Assembly: GCA_947599875.1 (NCBI GenBank)
Contig: CANQFV010000018.1
Coordinates: 1 to 49,588 of the forward strand
Origin: an uncultured Oscillospiraceae bacterium
GTDB taxonomy: Bacteria; Bacillota; Clostridia; Oscillospirales; Oscillospiraceae
DNA: 49,588 nt
Reading direction: 5' to 3'
Below, one piece after another: positions 42,471 through 49,588 of the stretch; within the stretch, counting starts at the first letter, position 1; each line of letters starts with the position of its first letter. The notes beneath the pieces were generated by a model that worked only from the letters and a program-made list of their open reading frames with translations, made no database searches and was not told the origin of the DNA. A program made the translations under genes and the position numbers.

Positions 42471-42774
42471 GCCGCCCGGAGGGCGGAGAGGAGAAGTCCC
42501 CCGGAGGGGGACGGGGCTTTTCCCCGACGGGGAAATATGGTGTCCGCCCTGCGGGCGGACGGGGGATTTTACTTTCTCCCTTTTGATTTCGTCAAAAGGG
42601 AGAAAGTAACAAAGAGGGAAAACCGACCAGAGGGGGATTTCGATTTCCCCCCTGGACCCCCTTGAACCGACCAGTTAGGGGGCCGCGGCCCCCTACTGGA
42701 GAAACCCCCGGGGAGTCCCCCGGAGGCGCGGGGACGAATCGGCTTTAGGCGGCCACACGGTGGTGTGGCGCGCC
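42471..42774 (+). repeat. Multi-hairpin gene-end element, copy 3 (after the dehydrogenase)
   Basis: Opposite strand orientation to copies 1 and 2 but the same orientation relative to its upstream gene. Begins 25 nt after the stop with CCGCCC-GGA-GGGCGG. The long stem here is TTTCTCCCTTTTG / CAAAAGGGAGAAA, again a different but self-complementary version. Ends with CCACACGG-TGGTGTGG. The rest of 42447-42956 shows nothing clear apart from an A/T-rich stretch before the sigma gene. Confidence 0.8.
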
Positions 42775-42956
42775 CTTGGGACTGAGCTGGTGGGGATGTC
42801 GGGGGCGGTTTCCCGGGGAGGATACCTCTCTCCGTGCCCCACGGGAGATGGGTTTTACGGCGCTTATTGGCTTTTTCTCGAAAAACGGAAAAAATTTCTT
42901 TTCCTTGCAATAATTTTTCCATCTTATGCGTTACTTAATTGACAGGAGTGGATCAC

Positions 42957-43526
42957 ATGGAGTCGGAGGAAACCATTGAGGAAGCCCGGGAGGCGGCCGA
43001 ACTCGAGGGGCTGCTTTCACGGGTCGGCACGGGGGACAAGGAGGCCCTGGGGGAGCTGTACATCCGCACCCACGCGGCCGTCTACGCACTGGCTCTGTCG
43101 GTATTGGGGAACACCCACGAGGCCGAGGAGATCTGCCACGACGCGTTCCTGCGGGTGTGGGACTGTGCCGCCGGGTACAGGGCCAAGGGGTCGCCGATGG
43201 CATGGCTCATGACCGTAACGAGGAACCTGTGCCTCACCCAGCTGCGGCGGAAAAAGAGGCGGGCTGAGCTGACAGCGGAGGAATGGGACGCCATTCCCGA
43301 CCGGGACCGGGGGCTGGAGGCGGAGGACCGGGCGCTTTTACAGTGGGCGCTGGGGTCCCTGGACGGGGATTCCAGGCAGATCGTACTTCTCCACGCCGCG
43401 GCGGGCCTTAAGCACCGGGAGATCGCCAAGCTCCTTGGCCTTCCGCTGAACACCGTCCTGTCAAAATACAGCCGCGCCATTGCCAAGCTGCGTGCGGGAT
43501 TTGAGAGAGGAGAGGATGACATATGA
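42957..43526 (+). CDS. ECF-type RNA polymerase sigma factor
   Basis: 189 residues from ATG 42957 (AGGAG at 8 nt; a TTG six codons upstream rejected). Sigma region 2 (ALGELYIRTHAAVYALALSVLGNTHEAEEICHD... split over 37-70) with the DAFLRVW helix, a short linker, and region 4 (DSRQIVLLHAAAGLKHREIAKLLGLPLNTVLSKYSRA across about 140-175). It directs polymerase to a small regulon, probably including its own operon. The 3' end overlaps the RsgI-like gene by 4 nt (ATGA), the classic sigma/anti-sigma arrangement. Confidence 0.92.
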   Translation: MESEETIEEAREAAELEGLLSRVGTGDKEALGELYIRTHAAVYALALSVLGNTHEAEEICHDAFLRVWDCAAGYRAKGSPMAWLMTVTRNLCLTQLRRKKRRAELTAEEWDAIPDRDRGLEAEDRALLQWALGSLDGDSRQIVLLHAAAGLKHREIAKLLGLPLNTVLSKYSRAIAKLRAGFERGEDDI

Positions 43527-45577
43527 CGGATCAGGAAATGGAACGCAAGCTGAAAAACGCCATAGAGCGTTCGGCCCCCGACGGGCTGGAGCGGCTCCTC
43601 TCCGCTGTTGACAACGGGAAAGGAGCCATCAAGATGGAAAAGACCAATCATTTGAAAAAGAAAAACCGCTGGATCGGCCTTGTGGCCGCCATTCTGGCCG
43701 TGGCCCTGATCGGCGGGGCGGGCGGCGTCTACTACTCCCGGAACGTGGCCGTGGCCACGGTGGTATCCCTGGATGTGAACCCCAGCATCGAGCTGCGGGT
43801 CAACGCCTCCCAGCGGGTTTTGAAGTGCCTGGCCCTGAACGGGGAGGCCGGGGAGATTCTGTCCTCCATGTCGGGCGGCGCGGATCTGGAGGGGGCCAAG
43901 CTGGACGTGGCCGTCAACGCCATTGTGGGGGCCATTGTCCGGGCCGGATATCTGGACAGCCTCAGCTCCGCCATCCTCATCTCCGTGGAGGACCGGGATC
44001 AGTCCCGGGGCGCCAGGCTCCAGGCGGAGCTTGTGGCCACGGTGGACGGGGTTTTGAAAACCGCCTCCAACTCCGCCGGGGTGATGAGCCAGAGCGTGAC
44101 CGGCGGCCGGGAGCTGGATAAGCAGGCCCAGGAGAACAACATCTCCTCCGGCAAGGCGGCCCTGGTCAACCAGGTGCTGGATCTCAATTCCTCCCTGGAT
44201 TTCGCGGAGCTGTCCAAGCTCTCCGTGGAGGAGCTGCGGGACCTCATCCACATCGGCGCGCCGGCCATGCTCATCGGGCGCGACGCCGCCGCCCGCATCG
44301 CCGAGGAGAGCGCCGGGGTCAGCGGCATCGACGGTTATCTCACCCAGTTTACCCAGGTTGACCCGGAGATCGACGACCCCGTCCCCAACTACGAGGTGGA
44401 GATCAACTGGGGGGGCAAGGAGTACAAGTATGAGATCGACGCCTTTACCGGTGAGATCCTCACCAGCCGTGTGCCGCCGGAGGCCCTCCCCGACCAGGCT
44501 GTTACCACCGAGGATGAGGCCTTTAACGCCGCCGCCGAGTATTTTTCCCAGCAGCACCCGGAGCTTATCGGCAACTTCCTGAATATCGAAAGCCGGTACG
44601 ACGCCCAGGACGGCCATTTTGAGGTGGAATTCTGGTGCCGGGGATGGGAGTTTGAGTACGAGGTGGACGGCCAGACCGGGAAAGTCCTGCGGGAGGAGAC
44701 GGATTACCGCTACACCGCCCCCACACAGACGGATACGCCCTCCACGCCGGATCAGCCGGATACGCCCACCCAACCCACGCAGCCGGATACGCCCTCCCAA
44801 CCCACACAGCCGGATACGCCCGCTCAACCCACGCAGCCGGATACGCCTTCCAAACCCGCCCAGACCGGGGACATCGGGGCGGAGGCGGCCAAGGACGCGG
44901 CCCTGAAGGACGCCGGACTCTCCGCGGCGGAGGTCACCTTCCTCCACGCCAAGGCGGACTATGAGGACGGAAGGCCGGTGTACGACGTGGACTTCTACAC
45001 CGATACAAACGAGTATGACTACGAGATCGACGCCGCCACCGGGGCCATTCTCAAGGGCGAGGTGGAGAAGCGGCCCGGCGCCGTGACGCCTCCCGCCACG
45101 GATCCCGGCTCCACCGGGGACATCGGCGAGGCGGCGGCCAAGGACGCGGCCCTGAAGCGGGCCGGGATCACCGCCGCCGTGGATTGGATCCGGGTGGAAC
45201 ACGACTATGATAACGGCCGGCACTACTACGAACTGGAATTTGAGTGCGACGGCACGGTGTATGACTGCGACGTGGACGCCGCCACCGGTGACGTGGTGAA
45301 GTTCGAGTCGGAAAAATGCGACAACGTCCTGCACAACCACAACCAGGCCGGCTCCGGCCAGCCCCAGTCCGGGGACATCGGCGCCCAGGCCGCCAAGGAC
45401 GCGGCCCTGCGCCACGCCGGACTTTCCGAGTCCCAGGTCTCCCGCCTGAAGTGCGAAAAAGACCGGGACGACGGGAGAACGGTGTACGAGGTGGAGTTTA
45501 ACTCCAACGGCTGGGAGTACGAGTACAAGATCGACGCCGCCACCGGCGCGGTGCTGGAGCATGAACGGGATAAATAA
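43523..45577 (+). CDS. RsgI-like membrane anti-sigma factor with five PepSY-type repeats
   Basis: 684 residues. Short cytoplasmic N-terminus (1-48, sigma-binding), one membrane helix (50-71), then the RsgI-type juxtamembrane domain ATVVSLDVNPSIELRVN with an Asn86-Pro87 pair at the place where RsgI proteins self-cleave. Outside the cell follow two PepSY-like domains (about 272-318 and 326-395), a Pro/Thr/Gln linker of nine-residue repeats (about 405-449), and three more PepSY-like units (450-516, 532-597, 616-684), each ending YEIDAATGAIL or close. It likely holds the ECF sigma factor inactive until an envelope signal triggers cleavage. Its stop is 1 nt from mosaic element copy D. Confidence 0.85.
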   Translation: MTDQEMERKLKNAIERSAPDGLERLLSAVDNGKGAIKMEKTNHLKKKNRWIGLVAAILAVALIGGAGGVYYSRNVAVATVVSLDVNPSIELRVNASQRVLKCLALNGEAGEILSSMSGGADLEGAKLDVAVNAIVGAIVRAGYLDSLSSAILISVEDRDQSRGARLQAELVATVDGVLKTASNSAGVMSQSVTGGRELDKQAQENNISSGKAALVNQVLDLNSSLDFAELSKLSVEELRDLIHIGAPAMLIGRDAAARIAEESAGVSGIDGYLTQFTQVDPEIDDPVPNYEVEINWGGKEYKYEIDAFTGEILTSRVPPEALPDQAVTTEDEAFNAAAEYFSQQHPELIGNFLNIESRYDAQDGHFEVEFWCRGWEFEYEVDGQTGKVLREETDYRYTAPTQTDTPSTPDQPDTPTQPTQPDTPSQPTQPDTPAQPTQPDTPSKPAQTGDIGAEAAKDAALKDAGLSAAEVTFLHAKADYEDGRPVYDVDFYTDTNEYDYEIDAATGAILKGEVEKRPGAVTPPATDPGSTGDIGEAAAKDAALKRAGITAAVDWIRVEHDYDNGRHYYELEFECDGTVYDCDVDAATGDVVKFESEKCDNVLHNHNQAGSGQPQSGDIGAQAAKDAALRHAGLSESQVSRLKCEKDRDDGRTVYEVEFNSNGWEYEYKIDAATGAVLEHERDK
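44770..44853 (+). repeat. 27-bp coding tandem repeat in the linker of the RsgI-like gene
   Basis: Three copies of a unit encoding QPTQPDTP(S/A), with silent third-base differences, inside a longer Pro/Thr linker. Likely prone to length variation between strains. Confidence 0.8.
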
Positions 45578-45578
45578 A

Positions 45579-45780
45579 CTGGCGGAAAAGGGTTATGGGT
45601 TCTCTGATGAGAACCCATAACCCTTTTTCTGCCAAGGGGATGCGTGCGGAAAGGGCCCATCGAATTCTGCGGAATTCGATGGGCCCTTTCCTGCTGCCGC
45701 GCTGTGCGACCAGTCTGCGGACTGGTCACTTGCGCGGCATAAGGGATTTTTTCCAAGGCACATGTCCTTGGAAAAAATAT
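45579..45780 (+). repeat. 3'-end mosaic hairpin element, copy D (after the RsgI-like gene)
   Basis: The clearest copy. Hairpin 1 (45579-45636): CTGGC, GGAAAAGGGTTATGGGTTCTC with a perfect partner, TGCCAAGGGG. Hairpin 2 (45648-45691): a 20-bp perfect stem with tip GAATTC-TGCG-GAATTC. Hairpin 3 (45695-45739): TGCCGCGC/GCGCGGCA enclosing GACCAGTC-TGCG-GACTGGTC. Tail (45747-45777): T6, CCAAGGCACATGTCCTTGG, A6. Hairpin 1 here could work as a terminator. Confidence 0.9.
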
Positions 45781-45830
45781 TTGGATTGGGGACGCGGGAC
45801 GGAGGATTGTCCGTTGACCGGGGGCCTTCA

Positions 45831-46110
45831 CCCGGCGTTACAGAGGGACGGTTCTTTTGTCACACCTCCGCTTCGCTGCGGTGGTACAAAAGAACCGTCC
45901 CTCAAGTCCCGCCTTTCACGGAGGAACTTCCCGTCTTCTGAGGAGGTGGGACAGCGGGGACGGTTTCTTGTCGCAGGGGCCCCACGCAATCGTGATTGCG
46001 TGGGGAGAGGAGGAGCAAAGCCCGCGCCTGAGCCGTCACGCTCGCGTGGCGGCGAGGTTAAGCGGCTTTCGCAACGACGAAAAGAACCGTCCCCGTGTAA
46101 CACCGGCTTT
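45831..46110. repeat. Composite GGACGGTT repeat (two units, one long form)
   Basis: An AGGGACGG unit (from CCCGGCGTTACAG) with a CACCTCCGCTTCGCTGCGGTGG centre is followed by a long-form GGGGACGG unit containing CCCACGCAATCGTGATTGCG. No gene is seen in 45790-46660. Confidence 0.85.
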
Positions 46111-46165
46111 AAGGTGATGCTTGACGCTGCCCTTTCCCCGTTTATTATACCGCCCTCAGTCAACG

Positions 46166-46558
46166 ACGCGGGCCGCCGTGGGCGGCGGCCCCTACGGCAA
46201 ATCTTAAAGTTTTCCGTCTTACCGCAACCGCTCTGTCACCCAACCCGCCCGGGCCGATGAGGTCATCGGCCCCTACAGGGGGACTCTTACGGACAGTAGG
46301 GACCGCTGCTGTCGATAGTGCCTTGGACGGAGGTCATTCTCGTTGAACGAGACTCTTGACCCGGCGTTACAGAGGGACGGTTCTTTAGTCACACCTCCGC
46401 TTCGCTGCGGTGGTACAAAAAAACCGTCCCTCAGTCCCGCCTTTTTCGGAGGGGCTTCCCGTCTTTTGAGGAGGTGGGACAAAGGGGACGGTTCTTTCGT
46501 CACATCGGAGCAAAGCGGAGATGGGACTAAAGAACCGTCCCCGTGTCACACCGGCCTC
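46166..46558. repeat. Long composite repeat, second copy of 29006-29400
   Basis: Same order and near-identical backbone as 29006-29400. The central stem of the last unit is CACATCGGAG.../...CGGAGATGG instead of CACCAGTG.../...CACTGGTG. The upstream 56 nt (46110-46165) also match, inverted, 7135-7190. Confidence 0.9.
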
Positions 46559-46628
46559 CCATAATATCGGAAACTCTTGACCCGGCGTTACGATCTTGAT
46601 AACCCTTCTTTTCTCCGCTTTACGGGTA

Positions 46629-46637
46629 TGGTATAAT
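46629..46637 (+). promoter_or_regulatory. Extended -10 promoter before the 28-residue ORF
   Basis: TGGTATAAT (TATAAT at 46632-46637) with no good -35 at 17 nt. It could drive the short ORF and the response regulator/kinase genes. A second A/T-rich TATAAT lies at about 46776, but its -35 is unclear. Confidence 0.5.
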
Positions 46638-46666
46638 AGGATATATACGCGGCGAGGAGGGTGGGG

Positions 46667-46753
46667 ATGACCGCATTGACCGGCGCGGCCCGGCCGGTTA
46701 TCCCGCAGACCCGGTTTTGGGGAATTGACGCGGCGCTGTTCACAAAAAATTAA
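46667..46753 (+). CDS. Possible 28-residue leader ORF
   Basis: ATG with GAGGAGGG 5 nt upstream and an extended -10 promoter 30 nt further up; TAA at 46751. The product starts MTALTGAARPVIPQ and has no recognised family, signal peptide or membrane helix. It ends 128 nt before the response regulator start. It may be a regulatory leader peptide or simply chance; the good ribosome site is the only positive evidence. Confidence 0.35.
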   Translation: MTALTGAARPVIPQTRFWGIDAALFTKN

Positions 46754-46881
46754 CCCTTGCCGCGGGGAAAAAATTATAATAGATACAATCAGTTTGGGAG
46801 AGGCCATTGGCCTGTTCCCGGGCGGCCCGGGCCTTTTTGGCGGGGCCGCGGATCAACCAACCACCCAGGGGGGAAGAAAAA

Positions 46882-47580
46882 ATGGCGGAAAAGATCCTTG
46901 TCGTCGAGGACGACACCAACATAGCGGAGCTTCTTCGGCTCTATCTGGAGCGGGAGGGGTACATGACGGCCATCGCCCACGACGGGGAGCGGGGCCTGGC
47001 GGAGTTTGAGCGCTCCCGTCCGGAGCTGGTGCTGCTGGATATCATGCTCCCCAAGCTGGACGGCTGGGGCGTTCTGCGGAAAATCCGCGCCCAGGCGGAC
47101 ACGCCGGTGATCATGCTCACGGCCAAGGGGGAGACGTTTGACAAGGTGTCGGGCCTGGAGATGGGCGCCGACGACTACATCGTAAAGCCCTTTGACGTGA
47201 AGGAGGTGGTGGCCCGGATCCGGGCCGTCCTGCGCCGGTACGGCACCTCTGAGGGGGAGGGGACAAAGCGGCGGCTCGTCTTTGACAAGCTGATCATCGA
47301 CATGGAGTCCTTCGTCCTCACCGTGGACGGGAAGCCCGTGGATATCCCGCCCAAGGAGATGGAGCTTCTCTACCACCTGGCCCTGTCGCCCAACCGGGTG
47401 TACACCAGAAATCAGCTCTTGGACGAGGTGTGGGGCTTTGACTACTTCGGGGACTCCCGGACGGTGGACGTACATATCAAGCGCCTCAGGGAGAAGCTGG
47501 AGAACGTCTCCCCGGAATGGAGCCTGAAGACCGTCTGGGGCGTGGGGTACAAATTTGAGCTGAACACCACCCAGGAGTGA
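46882..47580 (+). CDS. Two-component response regulator, OmpR/PhoB family
   Basis: 232 residues from ATG 46882 (a G-run ribosome site; the 25-codon extension upstream rejected). Receiver domain with acidic pocket E9/D10/D11, phospho-acceptor D53 (LLDIMLPKLDG), switch Thr in MLTAKGE and Lys in IVKPFD. C-terminal winged helix with LDEVWGFDYFGDSRTVDVHIKRLREK split over 190-215. It regulates transcription when phosphorylated by the kinase encoded 34 nt downstream. Target genes unknown. Confidence 0.95.
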   Translation: MAEKILVVEDDTNIAELLRLYLEREGYMTAIAHDGERGLAEFERSRPELVLLDIMLPKLDGWGVLRKIRAQADTPVIMLTAKGETFDKVSGLEMGADDYIVKPFDVKEVVARIRAVLRRYGTSEGEGTKRRLVFDKLIIDMESFVLTVDGKPVDIPPKEMELLYHLALSPNRVYTRNQLLDEVWGFDYFGDSRTVDVHIKRLREKLENVSPEWSLKTVWGVGYKFELNTTQE

Positions 47581-47614
47581 TCCCGGGGAGCCGGGAAAAA
47601 GGGGGCTTTTTGTC

Positions 47615-49081
47615 TTGCGGGAGCTTCTCAGCGGCGTCTATGTCAAAAACTTCATTATTATCGTTCTGCTCATCGCCGTGTGCCTTCTCGTGATGGGTAT
47701 GGCCTTTGCCGGGATCAGCTACAGCTTTACCCTCCGGGAGCAGCTGGAGAGCATGACTCAGGCGGCGGGCACGGCGGGATCCATGCTCCGCTCCTACGCC
47801 CAGCAGTGGCAGTCGGGGCTGGACTCGCTGAACATGGGCGCCACCCTCACCTGGATGTCCGACCTTGCGGGCTACCACATGCTTGTCACGGATATCCAGG
47901 GGCAGATCCTCAACTGCTCCGACGAGGTGGCCAACTGCTACCACCTGGGGCTGTCCGTCCCGGCCGACGCCGTGGCGCGGATCAACAGGAGCGGCTTTTA
48001 CCGGGGACTCACCACCCTGAACGGCGCCTTTGAAAGCCCCCGGTATGTGGTGGGTATGGCCCTCCCCGCCGGGCGGAATGTGGGGTATATCTTCCTCTCC
48101 GACGCCGGGGGACCCCTCCGGGGCATCTGGGCGGGCTACGCCAGGATCTTTCTGTTTGCCGCCGTGGTGGTGAGCATCCTGGGCGGGGTTATGGCCTATG
48201 TGGTCATCCGGAAGACCGGCCGCCCCATCAAGGAGATGTCCGACGCGGCCAGGAGCTACAGCCGGGGGGACTTCACCCCCCGCGTCCACACCGGCGGACG
48301 CCGGGATGAGGTGTCGGAGCTGGCGGAGGCCTTTAACGTGATGGCCGACTCCCTCCAGCGCAGCGAGAAGAGCCGCCGGGAGCTGATCGCCAACGTCTCC
48401 CACGAGCTGAAGACGCCCATGACCACCATAGCCGGCTTTGCCGACGGCATTCTGGACGGCACCGTGCCCCGGGAGCGGGAGGGGGAGTATTTGCAGATCA
48501 TCTCCTCGGAGACAAAGCGCCTGTCCCGGCTTGTCCGGGGGATGCTGGATATGTCCCAGCTCCAGTCCCTGACGCCGATGGAGCTGCAAAGCCGCTCCTT
48601 TGACCTTTTGGAGGTGGTGTGCCAGTCCCTCTTGAGCCTGGAGGGGAAGATCACCTCCAGGAATCTGGACGTGGACACCGTCCTGCCGGAGGAGCCGGTC
48701 TATGTGGTGGGGGACGGGGACGCCATCACCCAGGTGGTGCATAACCTCCTGGACAACGCCGCCAAATTCGCCACCCCCGGCACAAAGATCGTCCTCAAGC
48801 TGTGGCGGGAGGAGGGCCGGGCCTTCGTCTCCGTGGCCAACCGGGGGGAGACGATCCCCAAGGAGGAGCTGCCCCTGATTTTTGAGCGCTTCCACAAGAC
48901 CGACAAGTCCCGCTCGATGGACCGGGACGGGGTGGGCCTGGGCCTGTATATCGTCAAGACCATTCTGGACAGCCACGGCAGCACCATCTACGTCACCAGC
49001 CGCGACGGCCTCACCACCTTCCAGTTTGACCTGAAGCTGTCCAAAAATCGGACGCCCCAGGCGGAGGGCGGGAAAAGCTGA
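47615..49081 (+). CDS. Sensor histidine kinase
   Basis: 488 residues starting at TTG 47615 (G-run 9 nt upstream; no closer ATG in frame with a site). Two membrane helices (about 10-35 and 165-190) flank a roughly 130-residue extracellular sensor with a PAS/CACHE-like feel (LAGYHMLVTDIQGQILNCSD). HAMP follows (about 195-245), then the HisKA box NVSHELKTPM with the phospho-His at about 265, and the ATPase domain with NLLDNAAKFA, and GVGLGLYIVKTILDSHG. It autophosphorylates on an envelope signal and pairs with the adjacent response regulator. Signal unknown. Confidence 0.94.
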   Translation: MRELLSGVYVKNFIIIVLLIAVCLLVMGMAFAGISYSFTLREQLESMTQAAGTAGSMLRSYAQQWQSGLDSLNMGATLTWMSDLAGYHMLVTDIQGQILNCSDEVANCYHLGLSVPADAVARINRSGFYRGLTTLNGAFESPRYVVGMALPAGRNVGYIFLSDAGGPLRGIWAGYARIFLFAAVVVSILGGVMAYVVIRKTGRPIKEMSDAARSYSRGDFTPRVHTGGRRDEVSELAEAFNVMADSLQRSEKSRRELIANVSHELKTPMTTIAGFADGILDGTVPREREGEYLQIISSETKRLSRLVRGMLDMSQLQSLTPMELQSRSFDLLEVVCQSLLSLEGKITSRNLDVDTVLPEEPVYVVGDGDAITQVVHNLLDNAAKFATPGTKIVLKLWREEGRAFVSVANRGETIPKEELPLIFERFHKTDKSRSMDRDGVGLGLYIVKTILDSHGSTIYVTSRDGLTTFQFDLKLSKNRTPQAEGGKS

Positions 49082-49164
49082 GTTTTTCCCCGATCCCCGG
49101 CAAAAAAATGAGGAATTTCACAAATTGTATACACTTTATTCACACTTTACTGAAGGGTATCCTG

Positions 49165-49170
49165 TATAAT
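49165..49170 (+). promoter_or_regulatory. -10 element of the candidate small RNA
   Basis: TATAAT 8 nt before the first base of the predicted terminal stem. The -35 is unclear; the region upstream is A/T-rich with TTGTATA at about 49126. Confidence 0.5.
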
Positions 49171-49177
49171 GCAACAT

Positions 49178-49340
49178 GAAGCGATTCCTCCATAAAGGCG
49201 ATAGCCCCCACTGTCGCCGAATTGCTTTACGCGGAGTTCTCCCAATCCGCAAAACTTAGCGAAAGCTAAGCGTTTCTCCCTCATTTTTGTAAAACCCCGC
49301 CCCTGGATTCTGAGGAATCCAGGGGCGGGGCTTTATTTTC
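49178..49340 (+). ncRNA. Candidate structured small RNA with C-rich single-stranded motifs
   Basis: About 160 nt from a -10-proximal start to a strong terminator, with no ORF. Predicted stems: AAGCGATTC/GAATTGCTT (9 bp) enclosing GGCGATAG-CCCCCA-CTGTCGCC (8 bp); GCGGA/TCCGC; CTTAGC-GAAA-GCTAAG (GNRA tetraloop); then the terminator. Unpaired parts hold CCTCC, CCCCCA, TCTCCC and TCTCCC, all complementary to AGGAGG-like ribosome sites, as in several Firmicute trans-acting RNAs. It follows the histidine kinase gene by about 100 nt. No Rfam family was recognised with confidence. Confidence 0.55.
49295..49340 (+). terminator. Terminator of the candidate small RNA
   Basis: 16-bp perfect stem CCCCGCCCCTGGATTC / GAATCCAGGGGCGGGG with a TGAG loop followed by CTTTATTTTC. 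One of the strongest terminators in the window. Confidence 0.9.
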
Positions 49341-49341
49341 G

Positions 49342-49588
49342 CTGGCTTGAAAGGCCGCAGGGGTTTAAGCCGGCTTGGCAGGCCACAGGGGTCTTCTGGC
49401 GCGGAAGCTTTCAGCGCCTTCCTACCCTGACGGTAAACCCCTGCGGCCTTTCAATGCCAAGGGGATGCGTGCGGAAAGGCCCGCTGGAATTCTTCGGAAT
49501 TCCGGCGGGCCTTTCCTGCTGCCGCGCTGCGCGACCAGTCTGCGGACTGGACACTTGCGCGGCAAGAGGGATTTTTTGCGAGGCAAAG
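49342..49588 (+). repeat. 3'-end mosaic hairpin element, copy E (cut by window end)
   Basis: Begins right after the small-RNA terminator with CTGGC. Hairpin 1 is the long variant also seen in copy A (TTGAAAGGCCGCAGGGGTTT with its partner about 100 nt later). Hairpin 2 has GGAAAGGCCCGC...GCGGGCCTTTCC around GAATTC-TTCG-GAATTC; inner hairpin 3 is the GACCAGTC type of copy D; the tail is the GCGAGGC type. The window ends inside the tail. Confidence 0.85.

Noticed and set aside
43082-45562. Minus-strand open frame of 826 codons opposite the sigma/anti-sigma genes
   Set aside because: Shadow of two coupled genes with strong domains; product is repetitive Gly/Val/His-rich with no motif.
45595-46260. 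Open frames running through repeat clusters (also 6427-6840 and 28679-29002)
   Set aside because: They read straight through palindromic repeats, giving similar Arg/Pro/Ser-rich peptides in several places; no ribosome sites.
49342-49588. Integron attC sites or a group II intron for the mosaic element
   Set aside because: No integrase, no attC core (GTTRRRY), no intron domain V signature and no reverse transcriptase; element length and module structure do not fit.

Overview
The window looks like a chromosomal piece of a GC-rich, endospore-forming member of the Firmicutes, most likely class Clostridia and by overall style the Oscillospirales (inference). Support: a spore germination protease gene (gpr), strong AGGAGG ribosome sites, TTG/GTG starts, sigma-A-like promoters, a PyrK/PyrDB pair, lipoprotein sugar-binding systems, and an ECF sigma/RsgI-like anti-sigma pair. 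Most genes from 1.7 to 39.8 kb lie on the minus strand. Genes from 40 kb onward are mainly on the plus strand. Two parS-like sites beside parAB suggest the origin-proximal part of the chromosome.

Layout. 0-2.5 kb: a very long prepilin-like protein and a polysaccharide deacetylase. 2.6-2.9 kb: a tRNA-Asp/tRNA-Thr operon with promoter and terminator. 2.9-6.3 kb: ddl-murF-rluA type genes for peptidoglycan precursors and rRNA pseudouridylation. 7.7-14.2 kb: a tightly overlapped pyrimidine operon pyrC-pyrK-pyrD-pyrF-HAD phosphatase-pyrE-pyrB-pyrI. 14.9-17.1 kb: a two-gene operon of unknown role (class III aminotransferase plus a protein that seems to hold two SCP2-like halves). 17.1-28.6 kb: a starch/maltodextrin region (debranching enzyme, pullulanase, amylase lipoprotein, MalK-, MalG-, MalF- and MalE-like ABC importer). 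29.8-39.8 kb: mfd, rsmG, mscL, a small protein with three CCC heptads, serS, a coiled-coil membrane protein, parB, parA, parS, gpr. 40-42.4 kb: rpsT, a PflX-type radical SAM protein, a D-2-hydroxyacid dehydrogenase. 43-45.6 kb: ECF sigma factor and RsgI-like multi-PepSY anti-sigma factor. 46.7-49.6 kb: a possible 28-residue ORF, a response regulator/histidine kinase pair, and a candidate structured small RNA.

The most unusual content is not coding. The intergenic spaces are filled by four families of modular palindromic repeats. (1) A 170-270 nt element with at least four hairpin slots, five copies. Its CTGGC end faces the 3' end of a gene or RNA in every copy, and its hairpins differ in sequence between copies while staying self-complementary. 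(2) Inverted GGACGGTT units with interchangeable central stems. (3) A 300-400 nt multi-hairpin element, three copies, again directly after stop codons in fixed orientation. (4) Short GGGCCGCC / GGGCCGATGA palindromes. Copies differ mainly in the stems, often with both arms changed together. This modular exchange of hairpins at gene 3' ends is the best candidate here for an undescribed system. No transposase, integrase, CRISPR array or phage gene is present in the window.
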